The notes below the pieces were generated by a model, which was not told the origin of the DNA, did no database searches, and saw only the letters and a list, made by a program, of their open reading frames with translations. Positions 10,380 through 21,108 of a DNA stretch of 64,000 nucleotides are shown piece by piece. Origin of the DNA: Rhynchopus sp. YZ270_cl-10. Taxonomy: Eukaryota > Euglenozoa > Diplonemea > Diplonemida > Diplonemidae. A program made the translations under genes and the position numbers. Position 1 is the stretch's first letter; each line of letters opens with the position of its first letter. The stretch lies in NCBI GenBank assembly GCA_964035575.1, contig OZ037863.1:1218001-1282000 (forward strand), in the 5' to 3' direction.

Positions 10380-11815
10380 AAGTCGTGAAAGAGCAACCAC
10401 AGCTCCACATGACAAACACAAAAGTGTCCAGTCACGTGGGGCATTCATGCACTGAGGAGATAATGATCCAACAATTTACAAGAAAGATTACTTAACCTAC
10501 TGCTGGAAATTGCCAGGTCGTAGTAACACACAAAGTGTGCCTCCGTTCGGGAAGACCGGATATTCTAGAGACCAGAAAGGCCTCAAGAATATCTTCCGGT
10601 AGTCAAGGTAGAACCGAGTGAACGGCCCAAGACCCCCGTGGAGAAGTTAAATGTTGTAATGCTATCAGGTAGAAACTGCGAACACTGTCTTACCCTCCTC
10701 AATGCATGGTGGTTGATGTCTTCCACAACAAATTTCCTGTACCCAGGTACCCAAATTCCCAGACCCACGCAGTGGCACATGACCGCCAAGTGTGAGTGAC
10801 CCACACATGAGGGAATGCGACACTACGCAAAATTTACCACCAGACCCTGTCTTCGTGCACCTGAAGTACAACGCCGCAGACAGGCCAAACATGCGTTGGA
10901 CTCAGAGGAATGCCCGCTGTGCAGGTATCAAACATGAGAACCAACTCCCAGCAACAAGGGGCGCCTTTTGGCGGGCGTTGTTGAGGGTGTTTGGGGTGCA
11001 AAGTTTTCCACAATTTTGATGCGCGGGTACAGAAGTGTTGTCTTGTTCTTTCATCTCTAGGAATGTAAATGTCAATCGCGTTTAACTACCACGAGGGCTT
11101 GTTTAGTGAACCCACGAGGGGTCGAAGGGGGTTGGTTATCCCATATCTATCAAAGGTTGTGTCGACCAGGCGAATCCACTATGTTACGCTGTACGTTGTT
11201 AAATCCGAAGAAATAACGCTTTAGCAGCCGCAGGAAGTTTGTTAAAAAGAGTGCCTCACGCTACACAAACCACCACCCGCGATTGACTTAGATGTTATAA
11301 CAAAGAGAATTCAGAACAAAACAACACCCTGCCCCATACACACTAAATTGTCATGCTTCAAGAGCATGCCTGGGCCAAAATTACTGTGACAAAAAGGCAA
11401 CAAGACCACCCACAAGGAGTGTGAAATGTGCACTGGTTTTCTGGGGGAACGCAATATTTTCTTGTGCCTCGTCCTCCGCAAGCAGAGGACAGACTTTCCG
11501 GAAGGTTTCCAAAGTCGAATTTCTTGCACTAGCTATGCTCCCTGGGTTAAATGGCAATAGCAGTGACTGACAAAGTGTACCCATCCCCCTTCCACCCCAG
11601 ATCTTAGTCCGCAAACTCAGAATGGATTGATGCGGGTGATACTCTTTGGATTTTGAGTTGCTGAATGTCGGAGACGCGGCGAGGCTTCTCATCACAATCG
11701 CAGATGCAGTTCAGATTTCACGATCCTGTGATGAGTGTAAATGTGGAGTGTGATTAATGAATGAAATGTATGGTGTAGAAACGCAGTTATCGGGAAAGGT
11801 GAGGTTAATGTGGTA
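10380..11815 (-). mobile_element. Dispersed 1.4-kb element, copy A
   Basis: This region is the near-exact reverse complement of 59355-60730, and in part of 49352-49780. It includes two coding-like patches. One (plus strand, near 10840-10930) reads LPPDPVFVHLKYNAADRPN. The other (minus strand, near 11400-11560) reads GSIASARNSTLETFRKVCPL and is almost unchanged in copy B. I cannot assign a family; no terminal repeats are visible here. The left end always carries an 8-bp microsatellite, here AGGTACCC. It is an unclassified interspersed repeat. Confidence 0.75.
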
Positions 11816-12335
11816 AAAAAAGGGGATAAAACTCGTGTAATTTTGTGAATTCCCACAAAGGTGGGTGATAATGTGCCCTTTGTCACTCAATTGTAACCGA
11901 GAATGTATGGGAGAATGAAATATTATTTCCCAACCCAACAACAACGATAAAGCGTGAAGACAATAAATGAAATCAAAGCGGAATAAATTTGAGGTTTTGT
12001 GAGGCACTCAACGAGTGTGCCGGCTCTGTGGCGTCACGGAGCCACCAACACTCCCCAGTCATTTTTCCTGCGCTTCCAGGAAAACTCGCGTTTGCGACCA
12101 GGCCGAAACGAAAAAATTTAATTCACAGCAAACAGGTGTGAGGGAGAAGAAAAGAAAGTGAACAAAAACGAAAAAACAATGTTTTTCTGAAATGTGATGT
12201 TGTTGGGGTGGGGAGAATAAAACAGTTCCAGAAAAGCTCCTGCGTCGGTTTTCTTTTGGTTAAAAAAATCACTCAGTAAAAAAAAGAACTTTTTCATCAC
12301 TCCCCTCAAACACTGCCAAAACGAAGAAGGACAGG

Positions 12336-12494
12336 ATGTATGACACTTACGGATACCAAGTCTCAGCGGGTATGAGAAGCAAGGAGGTGTACAAGAAGAA
12401 ATGGGACGAGTTCTTGCGGTTTTCAAACCTCGAGCGACTTGGTCCGCTTTGTATTGACACGGACCTCGACACCCCGACATGTACTGGCTTTTGA
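12336..12494 (+). CDS. Short frame, tyrosine-recombinase-like N-terminal fragment
   Basis: This 52-residue frame contains SKEVYKKKWDEFLRFSNLER, which resembles the start of a core-binding (SAM-like) domain of tyrosine recombinases. A related sequence, VQYRKTWDDFLRFNRL, is encoded on the opposite strand at 12996-13223, so two diverged copies lie 500 bp apart. No catalytic domain is seen in either. A small unrelated family is equally possible. Confidence 0.35.
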   Translation: MYDTYGYQVSAGMRSKEVYKKKWDEFLRFSNLERLGPLCIDTDLDTPTCTGF

Positions 12495-12716
12495 GAAAGG
12501 CAGTCGGTTCCTCGGTAGATTGCGTGCAAGTGAGGGAATATCCATCTGCTTGGAAGACGTCAAAACACCAAACATAGTATTTCGCGACATAAAGGGCAGA
12601 TCAAATACTCACTGCCTTACATTCTCGGTTACAATTGAGTGACACAAAGGGCATATAATCTGCAAAATTACACGAGTTTTATTTCACTGAGTTAGATAAT
12701 TATTATCTCATGAAAT

Positions 12717-12908
12717 AAAGTGAACATTATTTCACGAGGTGGTGGGTGACTCAAACTGGGGCTCAACTTCACGAAGCGAGTGGAGTTCAGCATTTTGATT
12801 TCATGAGTGAAGTGAGTGTAATCATAAAAGTGATGTCACGAGCGATAGCGAGTTGGTATCACGTATTCCAGTTTGTGAATCACCCATCAGTTAAATAATG
12901 TTCACTTT
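12717..12908. mobile_element. Foldback element 1 of a nested group
   Basis: AAAGTGAACATTATTT and its exact reverse complement bound 192 bp, and the inverted similarity extends for about 44 bp on each side. No coding frame. It shares TGAAATAA-type ends with its neighbours at 13351 and 13512. Confidence 0.7.
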
Positions 12909-12995
12909 AGTTTTCGATACGTAATTTTATACCACGCGTGAAAAACGTAAACAGGTGAAAAAGTGAGTGAAATAAGATTCGTTTTATTTCACGTT

Positions 12996-13223
12996 TTATT
13001 TCACGCAAATCGTGAAGGATTGGGTGGGGGAGTGAAATAAAAGATCACGGAGTGATCTGAAGGACACGACGTGTTCTTCCCTGGGCTCGTTCGCTCCTGA
13101 AAGTCTGTTGAAACGGAGGAAATCGTCCCATGTTTTCCTGTACTGCACACCACTGTTCATGTCGTCGAACAAGTTGTCATATGCATCCTCCATCTCCGCA
13201 AACTTGCGCGTGGGTTTAGGCAT
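12996..13223 (-). CDS. Paralogous fragment of the frame at 12336, 75 aa
   Basis: The frame begins MPKPTRKFAEMEDAYDNLF and contains a YRKTWDDFLRF motif like that on the plus strand at 12336-12494. It is Glu/Asp-rich before the motif. The opposite orientation suggests an inverted duplication or two insertions. Possibly the N-terminal part of a recombinase-like protein; no active-site region follows. Confidence 0.35.
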   Translation of the reverse strand: MPKPTRKFAEMEDAYDNLFDDMNSGVQYRKTWDDFLRFNRLSGANEPREEHVVSFRSLRDLLFHSPTQSFTICVK

Positions 13224-13350
13224 GTGTGTAAGAGGCAATAAATAATCTGTAATTTGAAGTGTGGTGGTGTGAGGGGTGGAGCGTGGGCTCAACGTTCCAC
13301 TGTTTACACCTATAAATACGTTTTTCACTTGTGGAATAAAATTACATATT

Positions 13351-13499
13351 GAGTGAAATAAGAACATTTTCTTGCACTTGCCACTAAAAAGGCACCCTCG
13401 TGACTCTCTCACTCTTATTCCCCTCGCTTCGCTCGGGAAATAACGCACTCGGGCACCTTTTTAGTGGCGCGTGAAATAAAATAGTTCTTATTTCACTCG
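13351..13499. mobile_element. Foldback element 2
   Basis: GAGTGAAATAAGAAC at the left and its reverse complement at the right bound about 148 bp. A second inverted block, CCACTAAAAAGG, lies inside. The centre holds a CCTCGCTTCGCTCGGG mini-hairpin. No coding potential. Confidence 0.75.
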
Positions 13500-13511
13500 A
13501 ATAAATAGTTA

Positions 13512-13813
13512 TTATCTCACGGGCAATAATGTTGTGCTGCGTTTTCGAAATTCCTACAGTATATTTGACAAATGATGTATGACCACCTAGTACGGGGCGT
13601 CAAGGTTGGGTATGGTGAACAGTTCCTCGAAGTCCTATGACTGCAACCCTTTTGGTTGCATGCGCAGATCTCCTCCACATTGCTTTTGCGCCTACTCTCG
13701 GCATGGGTTTTGTTTTGTTCTTTGTGTGCGGAGATAATGTCTACTGTATTTTGTGTAATCTCCAGGAAGGAATTTCGAAAACGCGGCTAAACATTATTAC
13801 ACAAGTGAGATAA
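13512..13813. mobile_element. Foldback element 3 (MITE-like, 302 bp)
   Basis: Arms run from TTATCTCAC through AATAATGTT to GCGTTTTCGAAATTCC at the left. The inverted counterpart GGAATTTCGAAAACGC to GTGAGATAA lies at the right, about 43 bp with a few mismatches. The 215-bp centre has no frame of note. No clear target duplication. Confidence 0.75.
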
Positions 13814-13865
13814 AAAATTGTTGGCTCTCTCTCTGTTGTTTTGGCTTTTGTTTTTTTGTCTATTT

Positions 13866-14040
13866 GTGACGAGGCCTGGAACACCTGAACATAGGCATAT
13901 CTGGAAAATCTATCTGAGGTGTGGCAAATTAAATATATTCAAGCGTGTGGTTGAGGCGCACCTAAACATAAGTAAGTGCCAAGTCTGAACATTTATTTTC
14001 AGAGGCCTTAGTGAGGCTGTTTCGGCCTCGTTGCATTGTA
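13866..14040. repeat. Short TIR element, copy 2
   Basis: Related to 4221-4365: ends GTGACGAGGCC and TTCGGCCTCGTTGCATTGTA, with a shared internal ATAGGCAT and ATCTATCTGAGG. The middle has diverged or been replaced. Confidence 0.55.
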
Positions 14041-14222
14041 TCATGATGTAATAAGGTTCACATACTTTCGATTCAAAGAAGAGAAAGCACACAAGAAAAT
14101 AAAATGCTGCAAACCACTGGGTGTGTTGTTTGCATCTACACAAGTAACTGAAAGTTAAACATTTACATACCTTGTCTTCCCCGTAGCCTCCGCCTTCGCT
14201 GCTGTCAAGCTGCCTTCTCTTG

Positions 14223-14292
14223 GTACCCAGTACCCAGTACCCAGTACCCAGTACCCAGTACCCAGTACCCAGTACCCAGTACCCAGTACCCA
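14223..14292 (+). repeat. TACCCAG 7-bp microsatellite
   Basis: About ten units of TACCCAG. One base shorter than the 8-bp family seen elsewhere. Open frames across it are repeat artefacts. Confidence 0.9.
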
Positions 14293-14454
14293 AATTGGTC
14301 GCCCCCTGGTTGGTCGAGAACCTAAAAATGCAAAAAAACGCAAAATTCATGTGTTTTGACCATGTCTGGGTACACCAAATACACACCTCTGAACAAGCCT
14401 ATACCCAGTAGTAGGCAACAAGCGCTATTTTTTGACCAAGAAAAAAAAAATCCC

Positions 14455-14580
14455 CCAAAAATTGGGTGTAGTAGGTCATAAAATGGCCCAAAAAATTCAA
14501 AGAAAACCTCAGATTGACCAAACAATGAAAAAAATTTTCAAGTCAAATTTTCAGCCAAAATACGGCTATTTTGGTAAAAC
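14455..14580 (+). repeat. Dispersed repeat also inside the 46-kb TIR element
   Basis: The stretch with GTAGTAGGTCATAAAATGGC and CCTCAGATTGACCAAA is about 85% matched at 46108-46216. It is followed by A/T runs and, at 14692-14758, by GTCCGACAGTCGGAC palindromes like those at 10077. Confidence 0.65.
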
Positions 14581-14820
14581 CATGTGTACTGTAGTGGCTA
14601 TACAAGGCGATTTTCGGCCAAAAAAATTTTTTTGGCCAAAAAAAAAATTTTTTTTTTCGGCCCAAAAAAAAAAAAAAATTTTTTTTTTGGGTCCGACAGT
14701 CGGACTCCAGAGTCCGTCTGTCGGACTCAGGGGGTCCGACTGTCGGACTCAGGGGGTAAGTCCGTTATTTACACACTCCAAGCACGACAGACCGCACCGT
14801 GAAAGATTGGATGGTGTCTC

Positions 14821-14911
14821 CACCTGAGTTTTACCCCGCGTACAGCGCGTAAAGGCTGGGAAAAATGGGTAGGGTTTGGCCTATACGCGCCTATACGCGG
14901 GGTAAAAATCA
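14821..14911. repeat. Foldback hairpin with CCTGA-TTTTACCCCGCGTA arms
   Basis: CCTGAGTTTTACCCCGCGTA and TACGCGGGGTAAAAATCAGG form inverted arms of about 20 bp. The interior contains further GC-rich complementarity (CGCG, GCGC). Confidence 0.7.
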
Positions 14912-16150
14912 GGTCGAGTATGTAGAGAATGTTCTTCGTACTTTCTCTTCGTTGATTTGAGGGTATATGAAACTAATTGATTCGGGTGCATCTTTATTCA
15001 ATTTTGTTACATATGGGAAGTGGTGGTGGTGGTGATGGTGGGGTCTTTTTTTTTTTTTTTGCTTTTTCCGCCAGGTTCTGTTCTGTCCAAAAGAAATGTA
15101 GGTTTTGTGTTCACAAAAAAAAAAGACAGAATCCCATTGAAGAGAGGAGAAAGGGGAAAAAATAAATTCCAGTAACACAACCAACACCGGAGGGGTGTAA
15201 AAAAACTAAGGTGGATTTTTGGTATTTCAAAAATCTAAAGAAGGGGTTTTTTACCCCCTCCGATGATTTTTTGTTGTCTTACTGTATAAGGAACCAAATG
15301 AGGCTTGCTTTACTCTATCTCAAGCAAACCAAACCAAAATAAAATGTCCAATTTTTCCAAAGCCAACAGAATTACGTGTAACCTACAAAAAACAAGGGAT
15401 ATATGAGGGAGTTTTTATGTATAAACCTGACCCTGGGCCGATGGCCCAAGCTCATTTATTTCTTTTTATATTTTTATTGTACGCCTTTGTCTGGTGGTGA
15501 GGGGGGGTGGATGGGTACAGTGCCCACCCTTCCCCCCTTCTTGATTCGCTCATTTACCTGAGGTGTTTATATTTTTTTGTTTTGTTTCTCCGGTTTCTGC
15601 ATCTAATTTAGTAAGTAGCGGACCAGTGAAACATCTCAAAAAAGATGGGAGGGAAAGCGAAGGGTGCTCTAACGTTCCCTTTTTGAAAGATTTTGAGGTC
15701 CAAAAAGTTATTTCGTGTTGGTTACTGAGGCTTGGGTTCTTCTTTCATCTTTTATTTTTTTTTGCTTTTTTTTACGTTTTGCAAAAACATACCACAGAAA
15801 GTTGGGAACATTTTTTTGATCCCTCTTTCCTATGCTATCAATTTATTTGAATGCCTATGTTGAAATATTTTTGCGTTTTCTTCCACCCTTTTCTGACCAA
15901 AAAACGCCCCAACCCCCCCGAGAGAACCTCTCTCTGGAGAATCCCTGATATTCCAGCCTCTTTGAAAATTGTTATGTCGTCCCCACCTGTGCACACGACA
16001 AAAAAAAAAAAAAAATCCACCTTTTTAAAAAGCAAGAATCTTTGATTACAAAAATTACAAAGCAAAAATGCTCCTCCCCTCTCGTTTTTCACACCCAAAT
16101 TTCTGTCGTTTTCCCCCCTTTTTTTTCTTCCCTATTTCACAACATTTTAC
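14912..16150. other. Intergenic with one hairpin, no gene seen
   Basis: T- and A-rich DNA. A foldback at 15187-15265 has CGGAGGGGTGTAAAAAA-like arms. Open frames are short and low in complexity. Confidence 0.5.
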
Positions 16151-16153
16151 TTA

Positions 16154-16199
16154 AGGTGACTAAGCACGAGAGGCTTAGGATCATCTTATAAACTTTTCT
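16154..16199 (+). promoter_or_regulatory. Hairpin A, copy 1, upstream of a gene
   Basis: GGTGACTAAGC, loop ACGAGAG, then GCTTAGGATCATC and TTATAAACTTTT. CTAAGC and GCTTAG pair exactly. The start codon at 16214 lies 15 bp past the end, after a pyrimidine tract and AAG. Near-identical copies are at 40223 and 44473, and a diverged one at 53301. It may be a 5' leader hairpin, a core promoter carrying a TATAAA box, or part of a mobile repeat. Confidence 0.5.
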
Positions 16200-16213
16200 T
16201 TTCTCTCTCTAAG

Positions 16214-16981
16214 ATGCCCCCCTCTCATCCAAACAAAAACAGACATAACATTTGCATTTTTTTGCAAAATATAATGAGGGATTACATATTGGAAGAAAAC
16301 GTGCATAATGCAGATGTGGAAGGAGCTCATAAACTTGCAGAACGTGCCCACCGTCTTGCTGTAAAGAAAGGGGATCCGAAAGCAGAGCAAGCCTCGCTTC
16401 TTGAGTTGGTACGCAGCGCTGTGATATATATGCACAATGTGCCTGAATCGCATCGTGGGGTGAAACATAAGGTTGCTGTAGTAAACCGCGCAATCGATGC
16501 GGCAGAAGGCTGTTGGGAGCGAAACGACATCTGTCTGAAGGAATCGTTTATGTTAAATCATTTTGCGCTGGTTCGAAACCCGAATGTATTTGAAACCTTT
16601 GAAAACCAGGTGCGGGTGGCAGAGCGGCAGGGCCTCGTGAGGGAGAGGTTTCCGGGGGATAAGGAGGTGGCGATGTTGGCAGCAGAGAGCGTGGTGGACA
16701 TTGCGGTGCTGCCGTTGCATATGAGGCTGTGGAATGCGTTCAAGGGGGGCCTGACCCCACCCCCACTCTCGGAGGCCTTCCCTACCCTGCACGCCCTGAG
16801 GGAAGACCCAGAGTTCTCGCAAAAGGCGGATCTGCTCCTCGGGCATGCATACAGAGCAGAAGGCAACAGTGTGGAGTCTCGCGACGCCTTTCGACGTTGC
16901 TTCCGGAACACCGAGAAAGGCCTGTTGGCAAGCGTGCGAAGGACTGAATGTGAAGCGATGCTGGGGAAGTATTTGTGGTGA
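16214..16981 (+). CDS. Helical protein of unknown function, 255 aa
   Basis: The frame becomes GC-rich and clearly coding from about residue 60. The protein is mostly helical and rich in Ala, Glu, Leu and Arg. The C-terminal part (LLGHAYRAEGNSVESRDAFR) resembles a single TPR-like helical pair. I do not recognise the family. The start could be 16214, directly after the pyrimidine tract and AAG, or the ATG at 16274 before RDYILEEN; the first 20 codons are AT-rich and may be leader. Hairpin A lies just upstream. Confidence 0.65.
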   Translation: MPPSHPNKNRHNICIFLQNIMRDYILEENVHNADVEGAHKLAERAHRLAVKKGDPKAEQASLLELVRSAVIYMHNVPESHRGVKHKVAVVNRAIDAAEGCWERNDICLKESFMLNHFALVRNPNVFETFENQVRVAERQGLVRERFPGDKEVAMLAAESVVDIAVLPLHMRLWNAFKGGLTPPPLSEAFPTLHALREDPEFSQKADLLLGHAYRAEGNSVESRDAFRRCFRNTEKGLLASVRRTECEAMLGKYLW

Positions 16982-17079
16982 AGGGGGGGGAGGGGAAACC
17001 TGAGGAGGATTGCTGTTCTTCAAGGGGTGTGTTTTTTGTTGATAGACAATGTGTTTGCAGGGGAAAGAATACTGTGTGG

Positions 17080-17200
17080 GGTGGGGAAATGATTCAAACG
17101 TCTGAATTTTTGTTTATCCCCTCTCTACATATTTGTGCGTCAAGATGTCTTTGCTTTGGCAGGACCGGCACCAGGTTGCCAACGGAAGCGCCAAGGTACG
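17080..17200 (+). promoter_or_regulatory. Conserved leader of ubiquitin-like gene 1
   Basis: A block with GATTCAAACGTCTGA precedes GTCAAGATGTCTTTGCTTTG. The second part is kept almost unchanged before genes 1 and 4-9 of the array. In genes 1 and 9 its ATG is in frame with the main start; in genes 4-8 it is not, and a TTTTAG acceptor follows. I read it as a 5' leader exon ending at GTACGG. The GATTCAA block has an orphan copy at 41161-41235. Confidence 0.5.
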
Positions 17201-17303
17201 GCACTTTAATGCACACCAACGGGAGCACATCCCAGAGTCACCCTTGTGCACTGCATCACCAGAGTATTTTCCACAAGTACACACCACAACACAAAACATC
17301 ACC

Positions 17304-18173
17304 ATGGAAGCGTCGGCACCACCCATGCCTGCAGGTGGTATGCACGCCATCGCTCCACAGACACAGGTATGCCACCACCACCACATGCGACGTGCTGCCC
17401 ACGACCTGCATCTCACTGCACTCGTGTGTGCTGAGCCAGGTCGATTCTTGTCACTGCCACGTGTGGACAACAGTGTGCAGGAAGCACAGTCACATCTGAT
17501 GCTGTCAGACTGCATCTGCACTCTCCTTCACGACGGAGTCTGCTTGCAAGGCCCTGTTTCTCATTTCACATGACAGGTTTACGTTCCCTCACCACCTCTG
17601 ACTTACAGATTCCGATCTTCGTGAAGTCGTTGGGAGGGACGACAATCCGTCTCGAAGTAGAACCACGTGACACCGTCCTTGCTGTGAAGGAGCAGATCGA
17701 GGACAAGGAGGGCATCCCGATAGACCTGCAGTTTCTTACCGTGGGAGACGACGAGCTTGAGGACGGACGCACCCTTGCAGACTGCAACATTCAGAAGGAC
17801 AGCACTGTGCACTTGGTGGTGTTCTCTGCACAGGCAGAAAGTGTGTATGAACCTCCACCGCCACAGGTATGCCCACCACCGCACAACGAACTGTGCACAC
17901 TTTTGCTCTGCACACCACATCACACACCTTGTACAGGGAATTGAGATCTTTGTCAAGACCTTGGCTGCGAAGACGCTCAGAATTCATCTTCCCTGCAATG
18001 ACACAATCAGGAACGCGAAGGAGAAGATCCAGGAAATTCAGGGTATCCCACCTGAGTTTCAGAGTCTCGTCTACGCAGGGAAGAAGCTTGAGGACGGACG
18101 CACCCTTGCAGACTACAACATTAGTAAGCACAGCACACTGCATTTGCTGGACCCGAGATTGCGTGGTGACTAA
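17304..18173 (+). CDS. Ubiquitin-like fusion gene 1 (two UBL domains)
   Basis: Exons 17304-17366, 17609-17866 and 17937-18173 give 185 residues. A short Ala/Pro leader ([21 protein letters not shown] minus its last residue recurs in genes 4-9) is followed by a UBL reading [20 protein letters not shown] and then a spacer with PPPPQ. The second UBL has [18 protein letters not shown] and ends RLRGD. The degenerate first UBL of the other genes is absent. The terminal Gly-Asp replaces the Gly-Gly needed for activation by E1 and for conjugation, and no Gly-Gly separates the domains, so processing like polyubiquitin is not expected. The exon limits rest on GTATG donors and CAG acceptors shared with the paralogues. 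Confidence 0.75.
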
Positions 18174-18195
18174 GAAGTGTTGTAGTTTTGAATGA

Positions 18196-18219
18196 ACACC
18201 GTCTTCTGAGAAGACGTGT
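18196..18219 (+). promoter_or_regulatory. Conserved 3' hairpin of the ubiquitin-like genes
   Basis: ACACCGTCTTC and GAAGACGTGT pair around TGA, about 22 bp after the stop codon. It is unchanged after eight of nine genes: 18196, 20852, 22477, 24625, 26773, 28921, 31458 and 33462 (first base). Gene 9 lacks it. The preceding GAAGTGTTGTAGTTTTGAATG is also constant. It may direct 3'-end formation or mRNA stability, as the histone stem-loop does, though the sequence is unrelated. Confidence 0.7.
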
Positions 18220-18299
18220 ATTTTAAGTAGCAAATGGGGAGGCGCTTCTGCATAACGGCACCCGCAAGAGCAGCACAGCAACCTCTAGAAAAGCGTACG

Positions 18300-19130
18300 G
18301 CTGTTAAGGTACTGTGCCTGAAGCAGGTGTTCGTTGTTGTTACACTCGCAACGAGTTATGGCGACACAAGGACGCCGCTGTGATCATCTCCGTCCTTGCC
18401 GACCCATCGGAATAAGGGCACCAGCTCCACCGCAGCAACGTCGAACACACAGCATGAGGTGGTTTCTCGGAACGCATTTATGATTTTTCTCGTTCTTTCC
18501 CCCCTCCTTTTTTTACACATTTTTTTATCTCCTTTTCCTCACGCACAGAGAGCTCATCACCTTTCTCCACATGTTGAACTGATGAAGTATTGAATGCTTA
18601 TATTGAAATACTAAGTGGAGCAATGTCCCGACTTTTCTCTGGTTTTTGGTTGAGGCTCTTAGAAAAATGCTTTTGTTTTTACTTGCAGGTCGAAAACACC
18701 AAAATACCAATTTTTACGCATAAAAACCCCCCTGTCTTACAGTGCGTGTGGGTTGCGTACCAACGAAACAAAAGAGGACCGGGTTTTATTTTATTTTTTG
18801 ACAATTTCTATTGAGAAATTATGTAAGGGCCTTTCCCCGGCGAACTTCACCCCGGCCCTGTCGGCAGCTAGCCCCCACAGCTAGTCCCTACGGCTAGTCC
18901 CCACAGCACAGACCAGTCTGCATGCATCAACATGAAGCACACAAACATGTTTCGTCACAATCGCAAACTCATAGTCACCTTTCTCACCCCACCGCATATT
19001 ACCCATTAGACAGAGACGTTTCCTCACACGCTTTTGTGTTCACACTTCGTAGGTATTTATTCTGCGTTTTGGTTTGTTCCTGTTTCTTTGCTGTGCCTTT
19101 TTGTCTCTTCTCTCTTCCCTTTAAGCAGTG
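18300..19130. repeat. Intergenic block shared among array genes
   Basis: The segment with CTCGCAACGAGTTATG and CCGACCCATCGGAATAAGGG recurs after genes 3-6, and its second half near 36000. No coding frame. Confidence 0.6.
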
Positions 19131-19193
19131 ATGTCGGGATCAGACCAGGTCAGCGCCGGTGCGCATCTTCAACGCTCGCTTCAACAGCAGGTG

Positions 19194-19283
19194 TCTTCGA
19201 CTCTAAAAAGCTGGTTTCTGCAAAGGAAGGTGTGCGCAGAGAGCATGTGCATCTCACCGGACACAAAGAAGCTTGCAATACAC
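19194..19283 (+). pseudogene. Truncated copy of the first UBL exon
   Basis: About 90 bp match the middle of the degenerate UBL1 exon, from TTCGACTTTAAAAAGCTGG to the ACAAAGAAGCTTGC end, with a missing segment around the GGGGGCAAGGAG part. No splice context matches the other genes, and it lies 67 bp before gene 2. It is a leftover of duplication. Confidence 0.65.
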
Positions 19284-19349
19284 CTTGAAACCTTCTCCCA
19301 CACCACCACATGACCACTGCACAGTACCCACCTACAGACAACACTCACA

Positions 19350-20829
19350 ATGCCGAGGTTTGAGTCAATCGGCATTGATGCGGATGAGAAGCGTTCTGCC
19401 ACCTCCAACGTGAAGCAGGCTGCTGAGAAGCAGAAGCGTGCAGACGCCAGGGCTAAGAAGGCGGCGAAGGAGGAGCAGAAGGCGAAGAAGGCACACCTTG
19501 AGGTGGAGGGACACACAATGATGCAGGTATGCCTCACCTGCCACTCTTGTCTTTTTCACATCTGATGCTGTCAGACTGCGTTTGTCGTATTTTCCACACA
19601 TTCCACACCCACAGGACAAACAGAAGATAGACGTGCAAGTGGACGACTCCTCACGTGTGCTTTCCGTGGAACTTGACTTCACGAGAGGCACAACCCTCTT
19701 CGTATTTAAAAATCTGGTTGCTGCAAAGGAGGGTGTGTGCACAGAACAGGTGCATCTCACCATTGGGGGCAAGGAGTACCCAGACACAAAGAAGCTTTTT
19801 CTGCTGGCACATCTGGACTTTGTGCTGCAGTTTCCTAAGGTAATGTTTGTTTTGTTATTGACACCTCCTCACGTTGTGAGCTGCACTATTTGCCCCATTT
19901 TTGTCATCCAACTCACCTCCGCTTTGGAACGTGAGAAGCTGGCCACAACCATCATATGCGGTTACCTGAACTGCATCTGCACTCTCCTTCACGACGGAGT
20001 CTGCTTGCAAGGCCCTGTTTCTCATTTCACATGACAGGTTTACGTTCCCTCACCACCTCTAACTTACAGATGCCGATCTTCGTGAAGTCGTTGGGAGGGA
20101 AGACAATCCGTCTCGAAGTAGAACCACGTGACACCGTCCTTGCTGTGAAGGAGCAGATCAAGGACAAGGAGGGCATCCCGATAGACCAGCAGTGTCTTAC
20201 CGTGGGAGACGAGGAGCTTGAGGACGGACACACCCTTGCAGACTGCAACATTCAGAAGGACAGCACTGTGCACTTGGTGGTGTTCTCTCCACCGCCACGG
20301 GTATGCCACCACCACAAGAGCAACACACGGCACTGTGTGGACACTGCTTCCGTGCTTGAGACACAGCAGACCCTGACCCGGTCCGTCGGTTGTGCCACAC
20401 ACCACATGTGGAGACGCTCCCTTCCTGCCTGCGAGCATGCATCTCTGCACTCCCAAAACGTCGTCATACTGCCATAAGCACAGGCTTGGCAATATGTGAC
20501 AGTAGGCAGCTAAACTTTGTAAGTACGGCCTTGATTTAATTAGCACGAATTACCTTCGGGAAACTGATATCAACCACACCACACACCTTTTACAGAGAAT
20601 GCAGATCTTCGTGAAAGATTTAGACGGGAGGACATTTACCCTGGATGTTTCCCCCAATGACACCGTCCTGGATGTGAAACTTATGTACGAGGAGATGACG
20701 GGCTCTGAGCCAGAGGAGCGGCGTCTCATCTTCGCAGGGAAGCATCTTGAGTACTATCGCACCCTTGCAGACTACGACATTTGGGAGGGGAGCACACTGC
20801 ATTTTGTGCTGAGACTACGCGGTGACTGA
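19350..20829 (+). CDS. Ubiquitin-like fusion gene 2 (coiled-coil plus three UBLs)
   Basis: Exons 19350-19526, 19615-19839, 20070-20300 and 20596-20829 give 288 residues. The N terminus differs from genes 1 and 4-9: [16 protein letters not shown] and then a Lys/Ala/Glu-rich helix ([19 protein letters not shown]) likely to form a coiled coil. UBL1 is degenerate ([19 protein letters not shown], then AAKEGV and [11 protein letters not shown]). UBL2 begins [20 protein letters not shown], and UBL3 begins [18 protein letters not shown] and ends RLRGD. In UBL2 the ubiquitin Ile44/Lys48 region reads LTVGDEEL, so the usual hydrophobic patch and Lys48 are lost. Unspliced intron 2 stays open for 64 codons. 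Confidence 0.78.
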
Positions 20830-21108
20830 GAAGTGTTATAGTTTTGAATGAACACCGTCTTCTGAGAAGACGTGTATGAAGTAGCCAATGGGGAGGCACT
20901 TCTGCATAACGGCACCCCGCAAGAGCAGCACAGCAACCTCTGTTGTTTGCTGTGCATTTTTCAGATATGTCGAAGACATATTCTACCAAAAGGATTCTCC
21001 TAGAATATATTATAAGACTGACACGTACTCATGTGCTATACACCTTGTAACCTTCTCCCACACCACCACATGACCACTGCACAGTACCCACAACACACAA
21101 CACTCACA

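Noticed and set aside
19670-19695. Hairpin-like ACGAGAGG in the array exons
   Set aside because: It lies in coding sequence (FTRGTT or FTRDT), varies with the codons and lacks the flanking conserved blocks.
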